A model generated the notes under the pieces. The model was not told the DNA's origin. It did no database searches and worked only from the letters and a program-made list of their open reading frames with translations. The translations under genes were made by a program, and so were the position numbers. From Marchantia polymorpha subsp. ruderalis (taxonomy: Eukaryota > Streptophyta > Marchantiopsida > Marchantiales > Marchantiaceae), in the NCBI GenBank assembly GCA_037833965.1, contig AP031355.1, positions 17,013,501-17,077,500 on the forward strand: a DNA stretch of 64,000 nucleotides. Reading direction: 5' to 3'. How positions within the stretch are numbered: the first letter of the stretch is position 1; each line of letters starts with the position of its first letter. Of this stretch, positions 1 to 11,799 are shown in pieces.

Positions 1-175
1 CTAGTGCTCTTGGCACTAGCTAGGGATTGGCCTTTGGGGTCTTTTCCCTTGTTTGTGGCTGTCGCTTGTATTGTGTTTTTCAGCCTTTTGACCTTTTGGG
101 TCCCCCGGGCTTGATCTATTATCATTTATAAAGATTAAATTTTTTTTAAATATTATATAACCTCCTCTGATCATA

Positions 176-196
176 TGTATATATATATATATATAT
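176..196. repeat. (AT)n microsatellite
   Basis: An uninterrupted AT dinucleotide run in AT-rich sequence. The first 1.2 kb otherwise shows no gene or recognisable element. Confidence 0.8.
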
Positions 197-1206
197 TGTA
201 ATAATCTCTTTATAATTATTTTCAATAAATTTCATTGATAAATTTGATTTTATCTATAATTTCCTTGATTTTGAAATTTTTTTTAACCTTAAATTTATTA
301 TTAGTTTAATATTTAAAATCAATATAAGATAAAAAATGAACGTTTAGAAAAAAATTTCTTCAAAAGTATTTGTTTTATTAATTCCAACTTTTGATTTTGA
401 TCACAAAACGATATGTTGAATAATTTAATCATAATAAAATTTGATGACTCTATGATGTAAATGAAATATGATTATTAGATCTTAAATGTTGATTAGATCA
501 TTGAATTTGATTTGGGTTGAGATATTATCATATGTATATTGTGATTAAAAAATACATATAGATATATGCACAACATATTTTACTGGTAGATGTAGACATT
601 TGATTTACAAGAAATGAAAATCCAGATACAGCAAAAATGATATGTACTTGAAAAGAGATTAAATCTTAAGTTTTATGTGAATCCAGGCTTGTTGTTCATT
701 GTATATCCAAGTTACTTAAGGCAAAATTGAAGTATGTATGGAAAGCATTCAAACTTTCTGGTCTTCAGATATTGCATAGATGGAGCTAGGGATGCAAAAG
801 TCGCAACATCCAACCAAACTATTAACTTTCCATACATAATAAGTGTTTGAACTAATCTGCTCTGGAAAGTTTTTAATTGATCAATGAAACAAATGCATCC
901 TGAAACAAATGAGTCGATGATTGCCCATGTTCATTGTACATGGTTCTCGATATTCTGATCGTGACGTAAAAAAGTGGAATCAAGGCGGACTGGACTGTAT
1001 ACTACTCCAAACTTGAGATATATGTCAATATGACACTTGATTTGCTTCTATGGGATATAGACCCACAAATGGCAAAATCGAATGAATAGTCTCATTGTGA
1101 ATTGTTGAACTACGATGTTTTCACCAGAAAGCATAACTTGACCGTTAGTAGCTACATTCGCGAACGAAGTTGCACTCGAGAATGCGATCGAACAATCGAC
1201 TTGCAA

Positions 1207-1860
1207 GTAATGCTGAAATCACCAACGGTTAGGGAAATTGACGTTTTTTGTTTCCAATGCGCAGATTTACTTTCAAAACTGATATCCTCGAAGCTTCCAA
1301 CGGTGCAAGGGTGATGCAGTCGGATGGGAGGTTACGTCGGAGATTTCAAATTTGTGTGTGAAGTTAAGAAGCTACAACTTGGAACAGATAAGTCCTCAGT
1401 CTTACCTATCGATCAGTTCAGTGTCTTCAGTTCAGTGTGAGCTTCGGATGATAACAGATTGCTGGGGTTTACTACTTCAGTATATCGATCAGTTCAGGAT
1501 CTTCAGTTTAGTGTAAGCTTCGGATGACAACAGATTGCTGGGGTTTACTACTTCAGTATATCGATCAGTTCAGGGTCTTCAGTTCACTGTGAGCTTCGGA
1601 TGATAACAGATAGCTAGAGCTTACAACTTCAGTAGATCTGATTGTGACAGATGTGATTCCTTAGCGATCAATCGCATATTACTTTCTTGCCGTATATTGT
1701 CTGCTGTTCAGCTACTGATTGAGTCGCTCTTAGAGTTCGAGAGAGGTGTGAACTAGCTTTCACTTTCACTAATCTGTTGTTACTCGCTAACTTTCTAATC
1801 GGAGTAAATTTATTTGAATATCCACTACTAACATGTATCATCTCAACTCATTGACTCTTT
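1207..1860 (+). repeat. Dispersed host repeat, copy 1
   Basis: Blocks in this stretch recur in the same order at about 14806-15825. Shared blocks include the 'atcaccaacgg' start, the 'tgcagattta.tttcaaa' block, 'gatgcagtcgg..ggaggtta', 'gcgatcaatcgc', 'tgagctactgattgag' variants, 'taactttctaat.ggagt', and the closing 'catctcaactcattgga' block. The two copies differ by insertions: three 76-bp repeats here, and a 70-bp array there. No protein family is recognisable in either copy, so the class of element is unknown. Confidence 0.6.
1407..1634. repeat. 76-bp tandem repeat, three copies
   Basis: Three units start at about 1407, 1483 and 1559, each opening with 'tatcgatcagttcag' and containing 'agcttcggatgataacagat'. 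The third is the most diverged. The array sits inside the dispersed repeat and is absent from its second copy. Confidence 0.8.
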
Positions 1861-2048
1861 CGCGCTAAATAAGGTGACGAGTGTTCGTATAGATGTTTTC
1901 TCGTGAACTTATTTGCCAAATGACAAATTTGAATGACTTCCGTTCTAGACTTATGTACTACTTCAACAACAAAGTTTGATGTTTAGGTTGATCCAAAGAT
2001 TTCAAAAGGTAATCTTTCAATCTGTGCATTTCACTGCGTTTCCTTTGT

Positions 2049-2082
2049 CTTGCCACGGTGAGATTAATCTCACCGTGGCAAG
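2049..2082. repeat. Perfect 34-bp palindrome
   Basis: The sequence from 2049 to 2082 equals its own reverse complement: 17-bp arms opening with CTTGCCACGG, with no spacer and centred on TTAA. There is no gene near enough to call it an operator. It could be the remnant of a hairpin-forming element. Confidence 0.9.
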
Positions 2083-2133
2083 GTTTTAGGATCAGCATTG
2101 CAAATGTCAAACACATATAATGTGGTTAAGTAA

Positions 2134-2229
2134 GAACTTTGTTTCTTATGTAAGACCACGGTTGAGAACTTTGTTTCTTATGTAAGACCACGGTTGAGAA
2201 CTTTGTTTCTTATGTAAGACCACGGTTGA
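2134..2229. repeat. 32-bp tandem repeat, three copies
   Basis: Three near-identical units start at 2134, 2166 and 2198, each beginning 'gaactttgtttcttatg' and ending 'ccacggttga'. The lack of divergence suggests a recent expansion. No coding frame runs through it. Confidence 0.9.
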
Positions 2230-3019
2230 GTTTGAAACTTGGAAAACCCGTAAGAAATTGTTGATGAGATTTGTGAAATTACATGTAAGTGTTGCCATGG
2301 TTGTGTTTGAAACTTAAAAATTGACAAAAACGTTCATTCAATTTGTGAAAATACATGTAAGAATTGACACGGTTGTGATTGAAAATTATTATGGTGTCTA
2401 AGAAAGCAGTAACCCCTTCGTTGAAGAAAACCCACATGGTCTCTCGTTACATGTGAATTGGTATTTCCTGTAGATAAGAATATCAAATTTAGATACATGG
2501 AGTGTTGATAAACAATCCATTATCACCAGATCTCACTATTTGAAGGCTACTATTCTCAACATAAGCTAAGAGAGATGGTTCTAAATTAAAAATGATCCCC
2601 ATTAGAAAAGACTAGAGTCAATCTTTCCTGATTTTTACCCTTGTTGCTCTCCTAGGCAAGCCAATATCAAAGAAGCCTTTTTTGTAGAAAATAGCATTTT
2701 TCTACAAAAAATTGGTATAATATTATCATGTGAATACCAATTTTCTGGATATATTTTACAACGCATCGCATAGGTTCATTCTTCTGCATGATAGTCAATA
2801 TCTTGTAAATGGGTCTTTGTACTTAGAACCCTTTAAAGTAGCAATATTAGTTTGAAGCAAGTATTCTTATTGCTTCCATTATCTATTTGTTGGTGTTTAG
2901 CGAGATTGTATACGAATAAGTTTATGGGATCTTCTGCAGTCTTCTCAACGCTTGAAGGAAACATTGAAACTAAGAGTTTAACCTATTCAAACAGACCTGT
3001 ATCAGACTATTTTGACACC

Positions 3020-3270
3020 ACTTATGTATAATGGTCAAGGTTTGTACGTTTGACGAAACATCTTAAAAATTTTGACCTTTAATTTAAACGATGCAGCTAA
3101 GTTGGTGAGGATATTTCCGACTTGCTATATCGTTCAATATCCTTGGTTTTATTTGGTTTTAGGAATTTGATTTTTGATCGTGGTCCTGCATTTAAAAAAA
3201 AGTTTGTCACAATGATTGGATTTTATGTCTTTTCTGAACCAGAGATGTATGTACGAGTCCAATTTATCTT
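3020..3270 (+). pseudogene. Possible relic of a Ty3-type integrase core
   Basis: The frame containing 3122-3442 reads LFGFRNLIFDRGPAFKKKF, which resembles the second-aspartate block of retroelement integrases (FG.P..I.SDRGP.F...F). Weak matches to the preceding block (a SKM/VR-like stretch) lie upstream in another frame with stops. No LTR or other pol domain could be found nearby. The match rests on a dozen residues, so this is a suggestion rather than an identification. Confidence 0.35.
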
Positions 3271-3449
3271 CATTCCGATATTTGTCTCTATTTGGGTTCA
3301 TCGTGGTACATTTTCCGGTATTTTACTGAATTTCCTTTTTAATTTCTTTTGTCTTTTCACACAAGTTAATCGCTTGCACATAAAGTCTCTTGATCAACAA
3401 ACTTTCTTTCAAGGAAGTTTAAGCAAGATAACTTCTAGTTGATGATAGA

Positions 3450-5110
3450 CAAGGTATGATTCAAACCACCAAGTTTTACATATCACGCCATTTGGTGCTC
3501 ATTTTTAAGTTAAGTCATGTTTCTTATGTGTAGTGTTTTTACTTCGCATACACTTATATGGATAAAAACATATGTTCACATGCATAACCACAAACATTTT
3601 CTGCTTACTGAGAACTATATACTGTTTAAATTGAAGATAGATCCATAGCAAATTCTGATTCTTTCACGTTAATTAAATTGGTAAGTGTGTTTCTTCTCTT
3701 ATCTCACATGATTCCAGAGGATAGGCTTCTTGTCATATCTTACTGCAAGTATGCATGACACCACTCTACACGAATAACGATGACCATGAAGCCTCTGATA
3801 TCTTGTTTAGATACTTAATCAAACTTTCCATACCCCTAACTTCTTGATGGGATCTTTTTGCCGAGATTCCCACCTTATTGTTGATAAATACGTAACATTG
3901 TAATATTCCTAGTTCTAGATCCTAGATCAAAAACTTTACTTCTCTTCAGAAAATCAATGCTCTTATTGATCATAGAGAAGATGTTGGTTTGCCCGTTGTG
4001 ACCCTCTGCAAAAACCGTTGAAAATTCCTGGCTATTTCAAGATCGCCGAAGCAATCGAAGTTGTCTACTATGACAAATATTTCAACTAACGGATAGACGC
4101 GAGAAGAGTGATATCATGCTGTTCAACATCTCACTTCTTGGATCACTTCTGTTCACATCTTGCACGCTTATTTGACTAAGGGATGCACGAGAGACTAATA
4201 AAAATTATGCTCTTACCCAAATCCTCTTGTTTACTTCGAAGGAATCAGCATAAGGTACATTTTTACAGTTATCTATCTGTTTCCAGATGAAACCAGATTT
4301 ATGTCGTCCATATGAAAAATATTTCTGTCTTACGGATGGAATAGTAAGGGTGAATATGACAATTTTTTTCCAGATCCTGAAGTGAAATAATCTTGTCCCT
4401 AGGTTTAAGATCACCTTGGTAGCTTAGACTTAGTGTGTTTGATATATCTTGGAATCTAACTGTATCGTAGTTTCGTAAGAGGTAAGAGTTCTCACCACAA
4501 TGCCATTAGGAAGTAAGATTGACCGACGAACAGGAATTGCTTGATGCAATATCTAGATTGCCCAAAGCTTCCCTAATCTCTGTGGCAAGTTCGTGAATGA
4601 TGAAATTCAACCAGATCTGCTGATGATTTTGTTCTTCTCGTTTTGAAAATTAATAAATTTTTAAATGATCATGAGAATCAGAAACCTATCATTGCATCAA
4701 ATCTTTTCAATATTAATACTTCATCCATTAATGAGACAAGCGTAAATTATGTCTCATGGAAGCCTATTTTTTTTTGGGGAATTAAATAGCATGACAGGAG
4801 ACAATGAAATATCTAACCACCTGTATGTGTTGACTCCCAGATCCATCCATAGACCGTCTAAGATCTGTGCATCAGATCCGAGCACAGGTTAGTGTAAAAA
4901 AGAAAATAACATATCAATAGTTGTAGGGTCTGGCCGAGTCATCGCAACATTTTCAATCATAAACTGCTCAATAGAGCAGGTCATATAATCCTCTCTTAAT
5001 TTTTGTAGCATCCGAGTTGGCCATGTATGTCATTTACATTAATTTTTGTGCTTCTATGTGACCAGTTTAGTGAAACAAACAACCTTAAAGGACACTTCAG
5101 ATTTGTTTCA
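3450..5110. other. Intergenic, no gene seen
   Basis: AT-rich sequence with scattered stops in all frames. It would hold the promoter and any 5' untranslated exon of the MYB gene that follows. A plausible splice acceptor (ttgtttcag) at 5103-5111 lies just before the first coding exon, so an upstream noncoding exon is possible. Confidence 0.4.
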
Positions 5111-5128
5111 GGTTCGAATTTGGAGAAA

Positions 5129-7474
5129 ATGGAGGGTTCATCCTTGACACTACCAAAGTTGCCACTCAGGAGATGCCTCCAAGACATAAGCAATTCTAGC
5201 GAGCCCAACCTGCCTTCTGCGGCAGTCGTGGATTTTCCCCTTGACAAAAAAGGGTAAGCACATTTTGTTTTGCTCGCAATTAGACTGCGTTTTATAGTTG
5301 TCTCCATGTATTTTCAAACGACGCATGGTCTCTGAAGCCGAATATTCTTGTCATTTCTATGAATGTAACAGGAAGAAGCAGAGAGTTTATCAACTGCGAC
5401 CACGGAAGCCAAGCACGGTGTGGACGACGGAAGACGTGAGTAAACCATTGGTTAATAACTAATACTGGTTTAGCCTCTATTTAGACAAATCAGTCTTAGG
5501 AAAGTTTGAAGAATCGACAGGCCCAGTGTGGATTCTGTCACCATTTTGAAGCCATTTTCACGACCTTCATAGGAAGCACTCGAGTTCCTCCGAGTATGAA
5601 GGATATTTTGGTTCATATTGTTGATAAACTGTGCTTAGATTGGCGGGTACAACTTATGATTTTTTCATTCATTATCAGGCTTAGTCACAGGATATACTTT
5701 CTCGCTCCGATATTTGACTTGCCCTGCACCATACGTAGTATTCTTATGTAGGGTCTCAAGGTATATGACCACTCGTATTCAATGTAACAATTGATGAACA
5801 TCCACAGGTGTTCTGAAGTGAATATCTGCAGTGACTGAGTTTTACAATTATTCTGAACCCAAGGTGACTGTTTACTTCATTGTTACAGGACGAGACATTA
5901 CAAGCAGCTGTCGAGAAGTTCAAGGGCGGAAATTGGAAAAAAATTGGTGAGTACATTGTGTACGAGATTTTTTAGGTAATGAGTTTATTTTGGTACCTTT
6001 CAACAGCTGTGACCACAACTCTTCGTTGTAAAATATGTATTGGACTGTGGCATGTGCAGCTGCGAGTTTACCGAACCGGTCAGATGATCAGTGCCTTCAC
6101 CGCTGGCAGAAGGTTCTTCGTCCAACCCTCGTTAAAGGATACTGGAACAAAGAGGTATGTGACTCTTGTATAACCACGTATTACATTACAAGAATGAGGT
6201 AACCCAGATCCCACGTTCGACAAATGTGATGACTGATTTAAGTAGCTAATTTCGCAGGAGGACGATGAATTGCTCGAATTGGTCCATAAATTCGGCACCA
6301 AGAGCTGGGCTGCCATCGCTCGGTCATTGCCTGGCAGAACTGGCAAGCAGTGTCGAGAGAGCTGCGTTTCAAAGATGGTGCTGATTTATATGTTCCCTTA
6401 CTTAATATTCTCTGCGAAATATACTATTGATGGTAACTTTGAGGTGCACGTGTGAGTGTATATGAATTGTAATGGTTCGTTTTCTTTATCCTGATAATTT
6501 ATTTATCTTCTTTCAAGTAACCTTGTCGTCAAAACAACTGAGAAAGTTTTTTCAAAATAACTTATTCTTATTAGTGTTTATATCTCTTCACTATTCATGT
6601 GCCGGATGAACATAGGATTAATGCGAAATATATCACGATTAAAGCATGGATATTTATGTGATTCCAAAGTTTTAACATGTGCATTTGTGCTTTGTTTCAA
6701 CTGTGAGAAATATATTCAGAAAGATTTACTCTAACCTGCTAATTTATTGCTATACAGATGGTGCAATCATCTTCATCCCCAGACCAAGAAAGAACCCTGG
6801 AGTGAAGACGAAGACCTGATGTTGTTTTTGGGTCACCAAAAGTTCGGCAACAGATGGGCGGAGATCACAAAGCTTCTTCCTGGGAGGTAAAGTCATTGTA
6901 TTTGATGAAACCTGTATTACAAAGGCTCTCTGGCAATTTCCTCATCTAATTGTAGACAATTATCAGGTCCAGCAATGGTATCAAGAACAGGTGGAACAAG
7001 ACAATGACAAAAAGGGCTGACGCAATGGAGGATTACAGTGAGAAGTGGATCAATAGGAACACATTTGGAGATATGTTGTCCCTTACCGACGATGTGAATC
7101 CAAAAGAACTTGAAGCTTCTCAAGATCTTCTAGCTTTGAATGGACAAGCAAATATCGACCTTCAGGCCTCGAATGCTGCGGAGGATCTTCTAGCATTGAA
7201 TGGACAGGCAAATATCGACCTTCAGGACTCGAATGCGGCGGAGGATCTTCTAGCATTGAATGGACAGGCAAATATCGACCTTCAGGACTCGAATGCTGCG
7301 GAGGATCTTCTAGCATTGAATGGACAGGCAAACATCGATCTTCAGGACTCGAATGCTGCGGAGCATCTTCTAGCATTGAATGGACAGGTAAATATCTACC
7401 TTCAGGACTCGAATGCTGCGGAGGACCTTCTGGCATTGAACAGCGACTTCGGACTCGCTGTTGGGAGCCGATGA
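5129..7474 (+). CDS. R1R2R3-type MYB transcription factor, seven exons, possibly broken
   Basis: Nuclear DNA-binding regulator of the three-repeat (MYB3R, c-Myb-like) class; in plants this class controls G2/M cell-cycle genes. Exons by GT/AG sites and frame: 5129-5253, 5372-5435, 5889-5946, 6060-6154, 6258-6361, 6758-6886, 6967-7474, giving 360 codons plus TGA. R1 runs from TVWTTED to CLHRWQKVL, R2 from GYWNKEEDDELL to GKQCRERWCNHL, R3 from KEPWSEDEDLM to GIKNRWNK, each with its spaced tryptophans. All phases join cleanly. The start is the ATG at 5129 in the first exon. The exon-5 donor reads CT instead of GT, so this copy may not splice correctly. The C-terminus is short for MYB3R and consists mostly of 20-residue repeats. 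Family assignment is firm; function is inferred from the family. Confidence 0.8.
6358..6367 (+). other. Defective 5' splice site of MYB exon 5
   Basis: The reading frame requires exon 5 to end with ...CGAGAGAG at 6361, joined to the exon at 6758 (A-TGG, encoding R-W). The next two bases are CT, where GT is expected. The acceptor (tatacag, 6751-6757) is normal. No GT or GC donor nearby would preserve the frame and the conserved QCRERW motif. Confidence 0.65.
7124..7440 (+). repeat. 60-bp in-frame tandem array in the MYB C-terminus
   Basis: Units start at 7124, 7184, 7244, 7304, 7364 and 7424 (last partial). Each encodes a 20-residue block containing LLALNGQANIDLQDSN. Units differ by only a few bases, so the expansion is recent. 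The blocks are acidic and leucine-containing, as in some activation domains; that role is inference. Confidence 0.9.
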
Positions 7475-8595
7475 GTTTGACATGAGTGTCGAGACTTTGA
7501 CTTCTCTCTTTAATGGCAACTTTTTTACACGTAATTCTCAAAGGGCCATGTAATTGTCATAGTCGCTCGTGGGTTGTATGGGTTTGAAGAGGGTCGGTTA
7601 GAGAAGCCGTGATTCTGACTTGCTTTACATCGAGACTTTATAAGTTTTATTATGGTGTAAGAGTGTACCAAGCTTGCAATTAGTTTATTACAATTACACT
7701 CATACTTTTTCTCCTGTTTATTGTATATTTTAGAAACTCAAATGCACATAATGTTCCAATACTGTAGACTGTCATGACAGTTTATGTTTTCCTCAAGAAC
7801 AACAAAACTGATTTCTCCCTTTACTTCGATGCGGAGATGCACTTATATTTTGTGATTTCAGTGGATTGCTTCGACCGTTACTATTTTGCTAAAAAAGCGC
7901 GAGCTTTCGATTTTTCTTAATGTCTGAGACTTTGACTCCCTGACTGTTTTTTACTCAACAACCAACGCTAGTTCTCAAGTTTGTGTTGCAATTGTCATGA
8001 AGTGTAATATTATCTGTCAGCTCGCAGATTACTTCCCTTGTGAGGCCCCGATCTGACGTAAGAATGCAACCACTTTAGTGTGTTGGACTCCGTAAATCCT
8101 AGTGTATGATAATGACTTACGTGGAAAGAGAAATGTGAATACTTTAATATCCTAATGATGTCAGGAAAACTTGCAATTGCCAGTCTGAACAGAACTTAGT
8201 CTTTACAAAGTTCCTATTTTTCCCTCCTATTGTACAGAAGTTGCGGTACGGTAATAACAGTTGCCGAATTGGAGTTACGAGCTATTTAATGGAGGTGTGT
8301 CAATTTGTGCGGGTCTTCTTTGTATTATATCGGTATATTTCAATTCAAATACATCCGATTGCATTTACTGAAGTTATCATTGGTGAGATTAATCGATCGC
8401 TAAAAGTAGTGTTCAATGATAAGTTTTGCATTGTAAGGAAATAAAATAACATTCTTTCATTTCCAAAATTATACGATTTCCCTAACTCTGTTGGAATTTT
8501 GTTACTACCAAGTTGAAACGAATGTACCATGAGTCACGTTAGGTCTAAGCTCAAAGACTAATTAATTGTGTTTAAATCTACATTCATTAAGAAAT
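7475..8595. other. MYB 3' flank, no gene seen
   Basis: AT-rich sequence after the MYB stop. It presumably holds the 3' untranslated region. No coding, RNA or repeat feature could be supported here. Confidence 0.4.
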
Positions 8596-8599
8596 AAAT

Positions 8600-9765
8600 G
8601 CATAAATAACTACTTTAGCTACTCTTGCTGCTTGGCTCATAAGAAGAAATCCACGACTATTTTATTTTTGGATGTTATCAATGTAAAGTGGACAAATTGG
8701 ACTTTTAATTCTCAAGATATTTTGCATTTTTTTATGTGGGATTTAGAATAAATTCCCGTTTATTTGCTTTGGGCAATGTGAAGAGGAAAACGACGTTTAT
8801 ATCCTGCGTCAAAATTTACTTTGTATATTGCAGCTGGTTCACTTTTTAATATAAAAGAGTACTAATTATGGCATTTAATGATTCTATTGAGTTTACATTC
8901 GATTTTCAACTTTTGGTTATGAAAAAATATCATTTGGAATTGGAAATAATCATATACTAATTTTTTTTTATTAGATCATGCAATTAAATTACCGATCATA
9001 CTTTTCCATACTTGGTTACCAGATACACACGGGGAAGCACATTATAGTACATGTATGCTTTTAGCTGGAATATTTCTTAAAGAGGTAGACTATGGATTAG
9101 TCAGAATTAATATGGACTTAATATGGAATTGTTTCTTCATGCACATTCATTTTTTCTCCATGGTTAGTATTTATTGGTGCAAATAAAATTGTTTATGCAG
9201 CTTTAACTTCTTTATATGTTTTCTTCAGGATCACATATGAAATTTATTTTTATCGAAATTGGATCGATCACAAATTTAGGCCTTAATGGTGCTATTTTAC
9301 AAATTAATCAACATGGTTTAATTGTTGCTTAAATTTATTTCTTAGCAGGTTTAACTTATGATCAAACAAGCACTTCTTTTTTAGATGAAATGAGTGGAAT
9401 AGGTAATTCTATGCTCAAAATATTCACATTATTAACTAGTTGTTCAATGGCGTCTTTAGCTTTGCCAGGTCTGAGTGGTTTTATGGCCGAATTAATTACT
9501 TCAGTAGTGATTGACAGTATTGATCCTAATTACTTTTCAGTATTATTCAAGAAATTGGTATTATTTAGACACGTTTTTATTTATTATCTTTGTTACGTCA
9601 AATGTTTTATGGGTTGTTATTTTCAAATACTTAAGGAACATATTTTATGGATGCTGGATCACGATTCATTTTTTCCAATTATTAGTATTGGAATCCATTA
9701 TAACTCTTTTTATCTATCTGGAATACTAAAGTTAAACTTTTTCTATCTTATAATTCGTGTATGCA
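8600..9765 (+). pseudogene. ndhD: ndhD relic (plastid NADH dehydrogenase subunit 4)
   Basis: Recognisable ndhD blocks appear in successive frames: LAAWLIRRNPRLFYF and SGQIGLFNSQDIL near 8620-8730, [23 protein letters not shown] near 9000-9080 (split by base changes), GLVRINMDL near 9095, [10 protein letters not shown] and ASLALPG.SGFMAEL at 9385-9500, then a weak C-terminus to about 9765. ndhD encodes a membrane subunit of the plastid NDH complex. Several frameshifts and stops make it non-functional. The N-terminal quarter is absent or unrecognisable. It lies tail to tail with ccsA, as in plastomes. Confidence 0.8.
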
Positions 9766-10560
9766 AATAAAAGTATATATTAACCAAGCAATAGAAGCCC
9801 AAGTTTCTGTTGAATCTCAATCCCAATGGGAACTCCATGCTTCATTTGCCCATACTGCACCACATAAAATACCAATAGTTAAGAGAGAAAATCCTAAACT
9901 GATACCCTCTGTAACTCCAATTATCTAACTGCCATTTACGAAAATTGATAAAAGAAAATACATTTTCCGTTTATATGATCAGATTTTGATTTCCATCGGA
10001 TGCCAAAGATTTAGAAACGGGAAATAATTGAAAGATAAATTAAAATAAGATGTGAGTGTTGGAAAAAAATTATTTTGCTAATGTAATAACTAAAATAGTT
10101 CATGCTTATAAAGATTCGCATAAAATAGTAGCAAACATTTACATCATCATGGTTGCATGCATAGTTAAGCTATGCGATTGTACAGCTGGAACAGAAAAAC
10201 CATTTGTTGCATTTCTTTTGAAATACCAAAAGTTGATGATTCATGAGTTAAGATTGCGCTTGGTGCAGCTATTATACCCAATCATGTGTTTCTTACTTCT
10301 GTTCTCTAAAATTGAATGAATTAATGTAAAACTGCAAGAAAGAGACATAGAAGATTCATATAAATCATTGAAAGGAAAAGGTTGCAAAGAACTCCAACCA
10401 TTGAATAAATTTTTTTATAGAAAACAAGCAATTTGCATACTCATATCTCTCACAATAGTTATTGGTTTGATATTATGTAAAGAACTCTGTATGTGCTAAA
10501 ATATTTTCTAAGGCTTTTAACTTCCTGATAAAGAAATTAAATTTTTTTCAGAATAGAAAC
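9766..10560 (-). pseudogene. ccsA: ccsA relic (plastid cytochrome c biogenesis)
   Basis: On the minus strand the C-terminal haem-handling block is clear: [20 protein letters not shown] then SSHWD with a stop, and STETWASIAWLIYTF (about 9770-9920). Upstream, IIAAPSAILTHESSTFG and LTMHATMMM fit the middle of CcsA, and WSSLQPFPFNDLYESSMSL (about 10335-10400) fits the first third. CcsA is a thylakoid membrane protein that delivers haem to c-type cytochromes. Multiple stops and frame changes rule out function. The order ndhD, ccsA, trnL is the plastid order. Confidence 0.8.
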
Positions 10561-10641
10561 AATTTGAACTAAGAAAATAATACATTATACTCATTATAAG
10601 AAAAAATATTACAAGATATGTATTTACAATCAGAAAATATA

Positions 10642-10721
10642 TGCTGCTACTCGGATTCAAACCGAGAAGACTAAGCACTTCTTCCTTAGAGCAGCCTGTC
10701 TACCAATTTCATCAAAGCGAC
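10642..10721 (-). pseudogene. trnL-UAG: trnL-UAG relic (plastid tRNA-Leu)
   Basis: The minus strand reads as a leucine tRNA with its long variable arm: D-loop GAAATTGGTAGACA, anticodon region GCTGCTCTAAGGAAG, T-arm CGGTTTGAATCCG and a matching acceptor end. The anticodon position has changed from TAG to AAG, and stems carry mismatches. It sits upstream of ccsA as in plastomes. Confidence 0.75.
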
Positions 10722-10757
10722 TGAAATTATATATATTGTATTTTTTAGATAATATTA

Positions 10758-10832
10758 ACTCTTTGAAAATCATTTGGTAGTGAATTATCTCAGGATTATG
10801 AAAGTTGTCGATTCAAATCCCGTTACTCTAAA
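10758..10832 (+). pseudogene. Possible trnP-GGG relic
   Basis: A tRNA-like stretch on the plus strand has TTTGGTAGTGAATTATCTCAG and a T-arm-like GATTCAAATCCCG. Some bryophyte plastomes carry trnP-GGG next to trnL-UAG, which fits the position. Stems are poor, so the call is weak. Confidence 0.35.
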
Positions 10833-10965
10833 AACAAAAATTAGAAAAAAATTTCTATTTAAGATGGAAAATTGTACTTTATACAAAAACTATGAAATAA
10901 ATTTATCCATTCTTAATGTTTCAAAAAATATTTCTGAATAATTTAATTAAAAATAAATAAATTTA

Positions 10966-11535
10966 TTAAAAATTTTCGATAAATGAAATTAGTGAAACAA
11001 AACTTGCAATAGTAGTAGCACTTCTATGATCATAGTGTTCAAGTTTTTGAAAGAATTGTACAGAAATTTCTAAACCTTTCATTGTTATATTAGATGCTAT
11101 TAAAACTATTGAGCTAAAATCACGTAAAGCTCTAGAAAAATGTACATTAAATCCAATTAAAAAAAGTGGAAACAATATATCCTATAAAGTTGTCTATGGT
11201 GATGCTCCTAAACACCATGTAGCTTCCTCGAAATCTTCTTCCAAGTTTAAAAAAAACGGGGTGAATGGTGCGTACTACAAAGATACAAAATCATTGCTGA
11301 AAGCACTCCTATAGGATTTAAAACTATTTTTATATTTAACCATGAACAAATAGGTTTTATCCATCTATATATTTAAATATATTCGTTAAAGTCTTTTTGT
11401 ATCTTACCAAAACCCAAGCAAGAATTAGGCCGAAGATTAAGTTAATTATAGTAGCCAATAAAGCAGTTAAAAAGGTAAAGCCATGAGCAAATAACACGAT
11501 TGGATCAAGAGCTGTTTGTAACAAAATATTCCAAG
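10966..11535 (-). pseudogene. cysT: cysT relic (plastid sulfate permease subunit)
   Basis: The minus strand has DPIVLFAHGFTFLTALLAT followed by INLIFGLILAWVLV (about 11400-11530), a match to the start of the CysT permease core. At 10970-11330 it has RTIHPVF, a GASPWQTF-like block, and FSRALRDFSSIVLIASN followed by KLEHYD..SATTIASF, the C-terminal half. CysT is the membrane channel of the ABC sulfate importer. The middle of the gene is deleted and frames shift. The gene is known in liverwort, hornwort and algal plastomes, so it is the best taxonomic marker here. Confidence 0.7.
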
Positions 11536-11799
11536 GTTTCTGCTAACTTTTATATAACAAAAAAAATCGTCGAATTAAAGACTAGTTTAAATTCAAATAA
11601 AAATCGAATTTTTTTCTTAATAGAAGGTAAAAAAAATGGAGGAAAAAAGTATTAAAAAACGTAACTAAACTTATTAAATTTGTTATTCTATTCATTAAAA
11701 AAATGAAAAAATAATTTTTCTAATAATTCATCTAAATTAAACGTTGATATGGATTTAGATGAATCAAGATGAATTTAATAAATCATCAATTTTTGGGTA

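Noticed and set aside
7083-7541. 152-codon antisense frame over the MYB repeats
   Set aside because: It is a by-product of the 60-bp periodicity; the sense frame continues the MYB exons with correct splice phase.
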